Below are positions 1 through 6,839 of a DNA stretch of 32,603 bases, one piece after another; positions within the stretch are counted from its first letter, which is position 1, and the number at the start of each line of letters is the position of its first letter. The notes below the pieces were generated by a model, which had not been told where the DNA came from, made no database searches, and saw nothing but the letters and a program-made list of their open reading frames with translations. The stretch is from Rhodobacteraceae bacterium HLUCCO07 (GTDB lineage: Bacteria > Pseudomonadota > Alphaproteobacteria > Rhodobacterales > Rhodobacteraceae): contig LJSU01000008.1 of NCBI GenBank assembly GCA_001314705.1, positions 1 to 32,603 of the forward strand. Direction: 5' to 3'. The position numbers and the translations under genes were made by a program.

Positions 1-44
1 GCTACACCGCGCTTGGCATACCCGTCACAGTGGCCGTAGGGTAA
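1..44 (+). CDS. IS transposase, C-terminal fragment (left copy)
   Basis: The frame starting at base 3 reads YTALGIPVTVAVG and stops with TAA at 42-44, 54 bases before the IS terminus. Position and wording fit the C-terminal tail of an IS5-family DDE transposase. The catalytic domain lies outside the window, so activity cannot be judged. The gene points rightward, into the window. Confidence 0.5.
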   Translation, partial: YTALGIPVTVAVG

Positions 45-98
45 ATCCGTCCGGGGAAAGGGGAAGTCCGGCCTTCAGCAGATTTATGCAACAAAGCC
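1..98 (-). mobile_element. Inner end of an IS5-family (IS903-like) element, left copy
   Basis: These 98 bases are the exact reverse complement of 32506-32603. Read leftward from base 98 the element starts GGCTTTGTTGCATAAATC, which from memory differs by one base from the 18-bp terminal repeat of IS903 (IS5 family). The element continues beyond the window, so its other end and target duplication cannot be seen. The family assignment rests on this terminus and on the transposase tail read at 3-44. The perfect identity of both ends means recent copies or a contig broken in a repeat. Confidence 0.75.
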
Positions 99-570
99 TG
101 TGAATGGGGTAAAATAATAGGCGGGTGAATGGGAACGTTGATTCGTGCGCGCATTCCCAAAACAACCTTAGGTTACAATTTGCTTAATTCCATTCACCCC
201 TGAGTTTAATTTCTCGCATCTACGCCCGCACCGCGTGCAAAGATTGTCCGAAAATTCTGCCGGATTGACTTGGATCATGCAAGACTGTTTCGCATGAGGC
301 CATAAATCTGGCGAAACTGTGGCGAAAAACGTAGATAAATGGGGCGGCAACGTGTATTTTGCGAAGAGTATAGCGAGTATTGCATTTTACAAGGAGGGGG
401 TACCTTGCGCAGCCATTTCGAATAATCACTGGGGTAATATGTGCCCCGTGCCATGTGAGAATGGCACGGGGTGCCGACGAAAACATCTCTGCATCATGCG
501 TCATGGTTGACCCGCAATTATGCGGCCGATGGATTATTGCGAACAGATTAGTACAAGCGGAAGACGGAAT
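99..570 (+). promoter_or_regulatory. Leader and presumed promoter region of the curlin-repeat gene cluster
   Basis: This 472-base stretch has no convincing gene and is richer in A+T than the genes after it. GTGAATGGG occurs twice in direct orientation (100-108 and 125-133), and GGGTGAATGG at 123-132 is mirrored by CCATTCACCC at 190-199. Such spaced copies look like binding sites of a regulator. A strong ribosome-binding-like AAGGAGG at 391-397 precedes only a six-codon frame (TTG at 405 to TAA at 425), and a long hairpin follows at 441-474. I could not assign a convincing -35/-10 pair. The function is inferred from position only. Confidence 0.5.
441..474 (+). promoter_or_regulatory. Perfect 11-bp (14-bp with wobble) hairpin in the leader of the curlin-repeat genes
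   Basis: CCCCGTGCCAT at 444-454 pairs perfectly with ATGGCACGGGG at 461-471 around the loop GTGAGA. The outer bases 441-443 and 472-474 extend it by one G-C and two G-T pairs. No T-run follows, so it is not a classical intrinsic terminator. It lies about 97 bases before the ATG at 571 and could be an attenuator, an RNA-stability element or a protein-binding site. Confidence 0.6.
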
Positions 571-2100
571 ATGAAGAACAGCGCTACAAGCAAGTCATTG
601 AAAGCAATTCTGCTCGCCTCCGGGAGCGCAACATTATTCTCGGTAACTGGTGCACTGGCCGACAACAACGAAGCTTTGATCGATCAAACCGGCGCCGGAA
701 ACTCGCTGCTCATTGATCAGTCCGCCGCCGAGGCATCCAGTGTCGGATATTTCAAGGCGACCCCGAGTGGCCCGGGGGGAGTCATTGACGGGATTGCCAA
801 GCAGGTCGGCGACGAGAACAGTTTGTCGGTCACCCAGACCGGGCGTGGTCACAGTGTAGCCACGGGGCCGGGGCAAAACGGGCGGGCTGAACAGCGCGGT
901 GACGACAACACGCTCACAATCACTCAGACGCGTGACGTGAACCAGACAAACGATTTCGGCAACGAAGTCGCCCTCGTCCTGCAGGAAGGTGACAATCACT
1001 CAGCCGCAATCACGCAGACCGCCGAAAACCGCGGCAACCTTGCCAATCTGCGTCAGAACAACGACGCCGGTGAGGACGGCAACGAAGCAACCATCACGCA
1101 GAACAATAACAATACGGACACGGGCAACAGCAGAAACCGTGTCATGACCTCGACCACGGATGGTGGCGTAAACCAGTCTGGCCAGCGCAACAGCGCGACC
1201 GTCGATCAGGACGGCATGCGCCTGCAGTTGCGCCATCTGCGTCAGACCGGCGATGACAATATCGCATCCGTCACTATGACCGGCAGCGACAACGGGAATG
1301 CGCCCTATGACCTGACAGGTGACTTCTCGGGGGCGAGTGGCGCCACGGGGTCAGAGGTGAACCAGATCGGCAACCGGAACAAGGCGGAACTGACCATCGG
1401 CGGCTCCGGAAACAATTTCGGGACCGAGCAGGAAGGCGACGACAACCTTGCTCTCGATATCGATGTGGTGGGCATCGATAACTCGGTGGGCGTCGGTCAG
1501 TTCGGCGACAATAACGAGATCGACCTGTCCTCGATCGCCGGCAGTGACAACAGCGTTGGGTTCAATCAGACCGGCAACGACAACTTTGCTTCTGCCACTG
1601 TGAAAGATGACAATAACAGCGCCCTGATCTCTCAGGTCGGCAACGACAACGAGACATGGCTGAACGTCACCGGCGACAACAACATCGCCACTCTCGGCGT
1701 GACCGGTAATGACAACTATGCCAATGGGCTACAGGCCGGCGATGGCAATGTCCTGACGCTCGACTTCAACGGGAACGGCAACAATGCCGTCGGCTTTTCC
1801 AGCAGATTTTCCGATAATGCACTGAATGTCCGCGACTTTGTACGCGCCAGCACGCCGGGTGATGCCACATTCCGCCGCGGGGACCTGTTCCAGGTGGGAA
1901 ATGGCAACACCATGACCATCACCGGGTCGCTGGCCGACAACAACAGCTTCGCGATGTTCCAGGGCGGCGACAATAACAGCATCACCGGCCGGATCGAGAA
2001 CGGCAGCTTCAACCAGGCGGTTGTCGCGCAAGTGGGCAGCGGCAATAGCGCCAACTTCACCCAGTCGGGCAACAACAACAATCTTGGCATCGTGCAGTGA
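571..2100 (+). CDS. Curlin-repeat secreted protein 1 (amyloid-like fibre subunit candidate)
   Basis: A 509-residue protein. Residues 1-30 form a Sec signal peptide (basic MKNSATSKSLK start, hydrophobic core, ALA at the cleavage site, then DNNE). I chose ATG 571 because the 17 upstream in-frame residues would spoil that signal. The rest is about 24 loose repeats of the curlin type, Q-x-G-x-x-N, rich in Asn, Gly, Asp and Gln and lacking Cys. From about residue 270 the units are close to 11 residues, often alternating between a Gln-bearing strand and one with Val, Ile or Thr in its place. The protein ends FTQSGNNNNLGIVQ, a terminal half repeat. Curlin repeats (CsgA/CsgB) fold as stacked beta strands of extracellular amyloid, but CsgA is only about 150 aa. 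Secretion partners CsgE, CsgF and CsgG are not in the window. Function as a surface or biofilm fibre is inferred. Confidence 0.85.
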   Translation: MKNSATSKSLKAILLASGSATLFSVTGALADNNEALIDQTGAGNSLLIDQSAAEASSVGYFKATPSGPGGVIDGIAKQVGDENSLSVTQTGRGHSVATGPGQNGRAEQRGDDNTLTITQTRDVNQTNDFGNEVALVLQEGDNHSAAITQTAENRGNLANLRQNNDAGEDGNEATITQNNNNTDTGNSRNRVMTSTTDGGVNQSGQRNSATVDQDGMRLQLRHLRQTGDDNIASVTMTGSDNGNAPYDLTGDFSGASGATGSEVNQIGNRNKAELTIGGSGNNFGTEQEGDDNLALDIDVVGIDNSVGVGQFGDNNEIDLSSIAGSDNSVGFNQTGNDNFASATVKDDNNSALISQVGNDNETWLNVTGDNNIATLGVTGNDNYANGLQAGDGNVLTLDFNGNGNNAVGFSSRFSDNALNVRDFVRASTPGDATFRRGDLFQVGNGNTMTITGSLADNNSFAMFQGGDNNSITGRIENGSFNQAVVAQVGSGNSANFTQSGNNNNLGIVQ

Positions 2101-2110
2101 TCTGCATCTT

Positions 2111-2137
2111 CCCCGGGCCGGGAGACTCGGCCCGGGG
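2111..2137 (+). terminator. GC-rich hairpin between curlin genes 1 and 2
   Basis: CCCCGGGCCG (2111-2120) pairs perfectly with CGGCCCGGGG (2128-2137) over a 7-base loop, starting 10 bases after the stop codon. No T-run follows. With the next start only 35 bases beyond, it may be a partial terminator or an mRNA-stabilising processing hairpin. Confidence 0.6.
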
Positions 2138-2172
2138 CTAAATCGGAGAAATTCATCAAAGGAGTGAATATC

Positions 2173-3681
2173 ATGACCCTCAAGAAACTTTTCCTCGCCT
2201 CCAGCAGCGCGCTTGTATTGAGCGCAGCGGGCGCGCTGGCCGATGGCAACACAGCAACGGTCGATCAAACCGGCAATGACAACTCGCTGCTGGTTGATCA
2301 GGACGGCGGAAGCAACAACATCGCCGGTTCGGGTTCAAACGCGCCACGGGAACTGCGCCAGACCGGTAATGACAACGAGATGTCCGTCACGCAGACCGGC
2401 AACCAAAACGAGATCGCGGGCTATTCGCCCGGAGGACCCAGCGGATACCCGGATGGCGCACATCAAACCGGCAGCTTCAACAAACTGACAGTGACTCAGG
2501 ACGCGGCGGTCTCTGACCACTCTTCGAATGGCAACCAGATTTCCAGTGTTCGTCAAACAAGTGACGAGGCCGCGACCAGCACGACGAACGTCGCCACGAT
2601 CACGCAGACTGACGGCGTTTACACGCCCGGACCGAACACCTTCGGACCACGAACGAAAAACATCCTGAACCTCCTGAACCAGAACCATACGGGCGGTGCG
2701 CAGAACACGGCGACGATCACCCAGACAGAGGCGCATGCCAGCGGCTTTGCGGGCAACCTGATCAACGAAGCGCGCCAGGAGGGGTCCGATAACACCATGA
2801 CCATCAATCAGGACGGCGAGGGACGGATTACCGGCTCCGCTGAATTGAGTGATACATCGGGCGGCTCGGGCCGTCGGACCGGTCCTGCCAACGTTGTCGA
2901 CATCGTTTCGCAAACCGGCGATGGTCATTCGGCGACCGTCGAACAGGACGGGTTCCAGAACTATGTCGGCACCGTTCAGCAACTTGGCGGCGACGACAAC
3001 ACGGCGACAATCAGCCTGACCGGCGACTTGAACGGCGCGACGCAGTCGACAGCCGCGAATGGCCGTCCGACCGCTGGAAGCTTTGGCACCGCCGCTTCTG
3101 CCTCGGGTGCCACGGCGAGCGACGTGACCCAGAACGGCAGCAGCAACATCGTCAGCTATACCGTCAACGGTGGCGACAACAACCAGTTCGGCTTCCACCA
3201 GGATGGCGACGACAACTCTGCCGACAACATCCTGATCACCGGCAGCTCCAACGAACTGGGCGTCTATCAGGACGGTGAGGGCAACATGCTCACGCTGGCA
3301 GCCATTGGCGGCAGCGGAAACGAAATCGGGTTGATCCAGAGCGGTGACTACAACGAGGCCGGGCTCATGATCGACGGCGACAACAACGGTGGAGCGGCAA
3401 CGCTTGCCGGCGTTGCGGATACCCTCGCCACCAGCCTCGGCCTGACCTCCGGCCTGATGGAGCAATATGGCAACGACAACAGCATCGATCTCGATATCTA
3501 CGGCGACTCCAACGCCTTTGCACTGCGGCAGGGTGAGGAGCTTGCTCCGGGGGACAACAACGAGATCTCAGGAACCGTGACGGGATCGTCCAACTCCGTT
3601 GCCGTGGCGCAGGCAGGCAGTTCAAACACCGCCAGCTTCAACCAGAACGGCGCTGGAAACAGCACCTCGATCTCGCAGTAA
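2173..3681 (+). CDS. Curlin-repeat secreted protein 2 (amyloid-like fibre subunit candidate)
   Basis: A 502-residue paralogue of the gene before it. The start at ATG 2173 follows AAAGGAG (2158-2164) at 8 bases; an in-frame GTG at 2164 overlaps that ribosome-binding site and is rejected. Residues 1-23 are a signal peptide ending GALA, followed by DGNTATVDQTGNDNSLLVDQ, which closely matches the mature start of protein 1, so the two probably arose by duplication. About 20 curlin-type motifs follow, regular in the last 170 residues and interrupted by Ser/Ala/Gly-rich stretches in the middle. The C-terminus FNQNGAGNSTSISQ repeats the family ending. It is probably cotranscribed with gene 1 (72-base gap). 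A secreted, fibre-forming role is inferred from the repeat type; no experiment-like evidence can be read here. Confidence 0.85.
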   Translation: MTLKKLFLASSSALVLSAAGALADGNTATVDQTGNDNSLLVDQDGGSNNIAGSGSNAPRELRQTGNDNEMSVTQTGNQNEIAGYSPGGPSGYPDGAHQTGSFNKLTVTQDAAVSDHSSNGNQISSVRQTSDEAATSTTNVATITQTDGVYTPGPNTFGPRTKNILNLLNQNHTGGAQNTATITQTEAHASGFAGNLINEARQEGSDNTMTINQDGEGRITGSAELSDTSGGSGRRTGPANVVDIVSQTGDGHSATVEQDGFQNYVGTVQQLGGDDNTATISLTGDLNGATQSTAANGRPTAGSFGTAASASGATASDVTQNGSSNIVSYTVNGGDNNQFGFHQDGDDNSADNILITGSSNELGVYQDGEGNMLTLAAIGGSGNEIGLIQSGDYNEAGLMIDGDNNGGAATLAGVADTLATSLGLTSGLMEQYGNDNSIDLDIYGDSNAFALRQGEELAPGDNNEISGTVTGSSNSVAVAQAGSSNTASFNQNGAGNSTSISQ

Positions 3682-3689
3682 GACACCGG

Positions 3690-3715
3690 GCGGGGCGCCC
3701 TTTGCGGCGCCCCGC
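3690..3715 (+). terminator. GC-rich hairpin after curlin gene 2
   Basis: GCGGGGCGCC (3690-3699) pairs perfectly with GGCGCCCCGC (3706-3715) over a 6-base loop, 9 bases after the stop. As with the hairpin after gene 1 there is no T-run directly behind it. Confidence 0.6.
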
Positions 3716-3753
3716 TCTGCTCGGACGTAGACTCAACAGTGAACGCATGGGCT

Positions 3754-3772
3754 GGGGTTTTCCCCTTTTTTT
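3754..3772 (+). terminator. Short hairpin with T-run before curlin gene 3
   Basis: GGGG, TTTT, CCCC and then seven T residues (3766-3772) make a minimal intrinsic-terminator shape. The stem is only 4 bp, so strength is doubtful. Together with the hairpin at 3690-3715 it suggests that gene 3 is partly separated from genes 1 and 2. Confidence 0.4.
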
Positions 3773-3838
3773 GGTGGACTGGGGCCAGCAACGTCGCTCT
3801 CATCCCGGACCTTGCGCATTACGACAAAGGATTTTGAC

Positions 3839-5263
3839 ATGACTGCCGGGATGACTCTTGCCGCCTGTGTCGGTCTCGGCGTGGTCATGGTTTCCGGCCC
3901 GGTCTGGGGGCAGGCCCTGTCGTCCGACAACATCACCCGGATCGAGCAGGACGGCCTGGAGAATTCCGCACGGATCGACCAGGCGGGGAGTTCGAACACC
4001 GCAGGCACCGACGCAGACCCGTTGTTGCAGCAGGGGGTCGAAAACGGCTTGACGATCCGTCAAACGGGCGAAAGCAACCAGGTGGGAGCGGGTCCCGAGG
4101 GCCTGCTTCAGGAAAACACTGCGCCAGGTCTGCCCGGCGTCAACATCGCGTGGATCGAGCAGGAGGGCGGCGGCAACCGCGTGGACGGGGTGCTGCAGCA
4201 GATCGAGGGCATTGTGCCCGGCGATGGCAACCGCCTGCTCATTCTGCAGAACGATGGTGCCGGCTTCGGGGTCAACGTGATCGACCGCGTTCAGCAGATC
4301 CTGGGGGCCGGTCTGCCCGGCCAGTCCGCCGAAATCACCATGGACGGCACGGGCAACCGGATCGAGCTGATACAGCAGGACGGCCTGTCGAACCTGCGCC
4401 GCGAAGAGAACAGCATTTTCGCCGCGATCACCGGCACGGGCAATGGCACGCAAGACCTGCGCGGAGTGGCCCAGGTGTCGGGGGTGCAGGCCAGCACGTT
4501 GGTGCAGACCGGTGGCAGCGAAGACACGCTGTCGAACGGCAACATCATGCAGCTGGAGATCCAGGCAAACGGCACCGCCTTTGGCATCCTGCAGCGCGGG
4601 CGGGGCAATCTGACCGGACCGATCGTCATCGTAGGCGATGGAAACGCCGTCGGTATCGACCAGGACGGGACCGACAACGAGCTGTCGCTTGGCCTGATCG
4701 AGGGCGCCGACAACGAGATCGGCCTGGCGCAGTTCGGAACCAACACCGCGGCCCTGTCGCTCTTGGGCGAGAGTGACCGCAACTCGGTGCGGATCGACCA
4801 GATGGGCAGCAACGACGCCACGGTGACGATCGAGGGCGATGACAACGTCCTGCTCACCGATCAGGGCTACCTGGCGGGTGCGGGGGGCACGAACGATGCC
4901 GAGCTGGGCGTGACAGGCAACGACAACCGTGCCGAGTTGGGCCAGAACGGTGACGGAAACACGATGGTGCTGTTGATCGAAGGCGATTTCAACAACAACG
5001 TTGCCGGCGGGTTCACCAGCGCGATCGTGCCGTCCGGCGCGCTTCCCGGCGCCTACATCCAGGCGGGCGTTCTGAACAGCGCCGTAGCCACCGTCGAGGG
5101 CGACGCGAACGTCAGTTCCTGGTTTCAGTCCGGCGCGCTGAACACCATCCTGATGACCGTGACGGGCGATGAAAACAAGGCTTATCTGCGCCAGATTGGC
5201 AATGGGAATTCTGCCGGGTTGAACCAGAGCGGCAGGGGCAACGTGGCTGTACTCCTGCAATAG
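3839..5263 (+). CDS. Curlin-repeat secreted protein 3 (amyloid-like fibre subunit candidate)
   Basis: A 474-residue protein, the most divergent of the three. ATG 3839 follows AAAGGA (3826-3831) at 7 bases. The resulting signal peptide (MTAGMTLAACVGLGVV, cleavage near VWGQA) lacks the usual basic start; an in-frame TTG at 3812 would add an Arg and a Lys but has no good ribosome-binding site, so the start is not certain. About 20 Q-x-G-x-x-N motifs follow. The last 150 residues are very regular 11-residue units that often alternate Gln strands with V/I-x-G-x-x-N strands. The ending LNQSGRGNVAVLLQ matches the other two proteins. There are no Cys residues after the signal peptide. It may be a minor subunit or nucleator (as CsgB is to CsgA), but the order and size do not prove this. 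Confidence 0.83.
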   Translation: MTAGMTLAACVGLGVVMVSGPVWGQALSSDNITRIEQDGLENSARIDQAGSSNTAGTDADPLLQQGVENGLTIRQTGESNQVGAGPEGLLQENTAPGLPGVNIAWIEQEGGGNRVDGVLQQIEGIVPGDGNRLLILQNDGAGFGVNVIDRVQQILGAGLPGQSAEITMDGTGNRIELIQQDGLSNLRREENSIFAAITGTGNGTQDLRGVAQVSGVQASTLVQTGGSEDTLSNGNIMQLEIQANGTAFGILQRGRGNLTGPIVIVGDGNAVGIDQDGTDNELSLGLIEGADNEIGLAQFGTNTAALSLLGESDRNSVRIDQMGSNDATVTIEGDDNVLLTDQGYLAGAGGTNDAELGVTGNDNRAELGQNGDGNTMVLLIEGDFNNNVAGGFTSAIVPSGALPGAYIQAGVLNSAVATVEGDANVSSWFQSGALNTILMTVTGDENKAYLRQIGNGNSAGLNQSGRGNVAVLLQ

Positions 5264-5452
5264 AGACACCTGACATTTGCGACCCCCTGCCGATTTTCGG
5301 ACAGTGGGCCGTGCCCTGCCTTTCGGTTCGGCACGCAAGCACGTCAGGCGCGATACAACGCGATACAACATGGCCGACCCAGCTGCATTCTTGACCATCT
5401 GCCCGCGTGTCTTTAGGCGGGGCGGGACGGAAATTTCCAAAGGATGGACCCC
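5264..5452 (+). other. Gap between curlin gene 3 and leuB with nested inverted repeats and a tandem decamer
   Basis: CCTGAC (5269-5274) and GTCAGG (5343-5348) could close a branched RNA holding CCGA/TCGG (5290-5300) and CGTGCC/GGCACG (5310-5335). Right after it GCGATACAAC is repeated in tandem (5350-5369). The first part may end the curlin transcript; the second lies where a leuB promoter or operator would be. Both readings are inferred. Confidence 0.35.
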
Positions 5453-6556
5453 ATGAGTAACCCCTCGCTTCTTATCCTGCCCGGTGACGGGATCGGCCCG
5501 GAAGTCATGGCCGAGGTTTCCAAGGTCATTGATTGGTTTGGCGCCAAGCGCGATTTGAACTTCGACGTGAGCGAGGATCTTGTGGGCGGTTGTGCCTATG
5601 ACAAGCATGGCGCCCCCCTGCATGATGATACGATGGCCAAGGCGCAGGAGGTTGACGCAGTGTTGCTGGGCGCCGTGGGTGGGCCGAAATACGACGACCT
5701 GGATTTCAGCGTAAAGCCCGAGCGAGGGCTGCTGCGCCTGCGCAAGGAGATGGATCTTTTCGCCAACTTGAGACCTGCACAGTGCTTCGACGCGCTGGCC
5801 GATTTCTCGTCGTTGAAAAAGGACGTGGTGGCAGGTCTTGACATCATGATCGTCCGCGAACTGACAAGCGGGGTCTATTTCGGCGAACCGCGCGGCATCT
5901 TCGAGGAAGGCAACGAGCGGGTTGGGATCAATACCCAACGCTATACCGAGAGCGAGATCGACCGGGTGGCGCGCGCGGCCTTCGAATTGGCGATGAAGCG
6001 CAACCGCAAGCTTTGCTCGATGGAAAAGGCCAACGTGATGGAGTCGGGCATCCTGTGGCGCGAGGTGGTGACGGAAGTGGGCAAGGACTATCCCGATGTC
6101 GAGCTGAGTCACATGTATGCCGATGCCGGCGCGATGCAGCTCACACGCTGGCCCAAGCAGTTCGACGTGATCGTGACCGACAACCTCTTTGGTGACCTGC
6201 TCTCTGATCTGGCGGCGATGCTGACCGGCAGCCTCGGGATGTTGCCTTCGGCCAGTCTTGGCGCACCGATGGAAAACGGGCGTCCCAAGGCGCTTTACGA
6301 GCCGGTGCATGGCTCGGCCCCCGACATCGCTGGGCAGGGCAAGGCCAATCCGATCGCATGTATCCTGAGCTTTGCAATGGCGCTCCGCTATTCCTTTGGT
6401 GCGGGCGAAGAGGCGGCGCGACTGGAGCAGGCGGTGAATGCGGTTCTGGCCGACGGGCTGCGCACGGCGGACCTGCTGGGCGAGGAAGGCGTGAAACCGG
6501 TCTCGACCACCGAGATGGGCGATGCGATCGTTGCCAAGCTCGAGGAGTCACTCTGA
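5453..6556 (+). CDS. leuB: 3-isopropylmalate dehydrogenase
   Basis: LeuB oxidises and decarboxylates 3-isopropylmalate to 2-oxoisocaproate with NAD in leucine synthesis, in the cytoplasm. The 367-residue length is normal. ATG 5453 lies 8 bases after AAAGGA (5439-5444); an upstream in-frame ATG at 5444 overlaps that site. Motifs seen are GDGIGPEV (11-18), [10 protein letters not shown], the [14 protein letters not shown] segment, the metal-binding [16 protein letters not shown] segment and [12 protein letters not shown] near the C-terminus. leuC and leuD are not in the window, so the gene is separated from them here by the curlin genes, or they lie elsewhere. Related isocitrate and tartrate dehydrogenases share the fold, but the sequence reads as LeuB throughout. 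Confidence 0.95.
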   Translation: MSNPSLLILPGDGIGPEVMAEVSKVIDWFGAKRDLNFDVSEDLVGGCAYDKHGAPLHDDTMAKAQEVDAVLLGAVGGPKYDDLDFSVKPERGLLRLRKEMDLFANLRPAQCFDALADFSSLKKDVVAGLDIMIVRELTSGVYFGEPRGIFEEGNERVGINTQRYTESEIDRVARAAFELAMKRNRKLCSMEKANVMESGILWREVVTEVGKDYPDVELSHMYADAGAMQLTRWPKQFDVIVTDNLFGDLLSDLAAMLTGSLGMLPSASLGAPMENGRPKALYEPVHGSAPDIAGQGKANPIACILSFAMALRYSFGAGEEAARLEQAVNAVLADGLRTADLLGEEGVKPVSTTEMGDAIVAKLEESL

Positions 6557-6621
6557 TCTTGGAAGATCGAATTCGGTGGTAATTCGACCCTGCTCAACCG
6601 CCAACAAGCCGGTTGAGCAGG
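6555..6621 (+). terminator. Cluster of three inverted repeats between convergent leuB and the moaD-like gene
   Basis: GATCTT/AAGATC (6555-6568), TCGAATT/AATTCGA (6567-6587) and CCTGCTCAACCG/CGGTTGAGCAGG (6589-6600 and 6610-6621, 9-base loop) are all perfect. The last stem spans the final codons and stop of the leftward moaD-like gene. The arrangement fits a two-way terminator for convergent transcripts; no clear T-run is present. Confidence 0.55.
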
Positions 6622-6839
6622 ACCACCTCACTTTCCTCCGATATGGGGGTTGCCCAGGCGTCGTTGTAAATCTTGCCGTCGATTGACACTGAAACCCCGC
6701 GGTCGAGCTGGGGCTTGAGTGCCGGGTAATCCCGCGCCAACCCGTCGAGAAGCTGCCGCAGGTTGGCGGCCTCGATCTCGACGGTCTGCTGGCCGTCCGC
6801 GAGTTCGGCCAGCGAACCCCAGAGTCGGACCGCCACCAC
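6594..6839 (-). CDS. MoaD/ThiS-like small sulfur-carrier-type protein
   Basis: An 81-residue protein of beta-grasp, MoaD/ThiS type: VRLWGSLAEL near the start, a middle LRQLLDGLARDYPALK segment, and a C-terminal LLNRLVGG ending in the Gly-Gly that these proteins use for adenylation and thiocarboxylate formation. GTG at 6839 directly follows the TAA of the molybdenum subunit gene with no gap, so the two are translationally coupled. MoaD donates sulfur to molybdopterin, and this neighbour needs molybdopterin. Whether it serves general cofactor synthesis or only this enzyme cannot be told. No moaE is nearby. The second codon is also GTG, so the start may be 3 bases later. Confidence 0.75.
   Translation of the reverse strand: MVAVRLWGSLAELADGQQTVEIEAANLRQLLDGLARDYPALKPQLDRGVSVSIDGKIYNDAWATPISEESEVVLLNRLVGG

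Noticed and set aside
121-131. Resemblance of CGGGTGAATGG to the remembered E. coli CsgD-site consensus
   Set aside because: The match is partial and recalled from memory, and no CsgD homologue is seen here; the repeats are reported without naming a regulator.
571-5263. CRISPR array or DNA satellite suggested by the many short repeats
   Set aside because: The repetition is at the protein level, with diverged DNA, in frame and without constant-length spacers.
3800-6310. 836-codon open frame on the minus strand opposite curlin gene 3 and leuB
   Set aside because: It lies antisense to two well-supported genes and its product has no recognisable domain; long antisense frames are common in GC-rich DNA.
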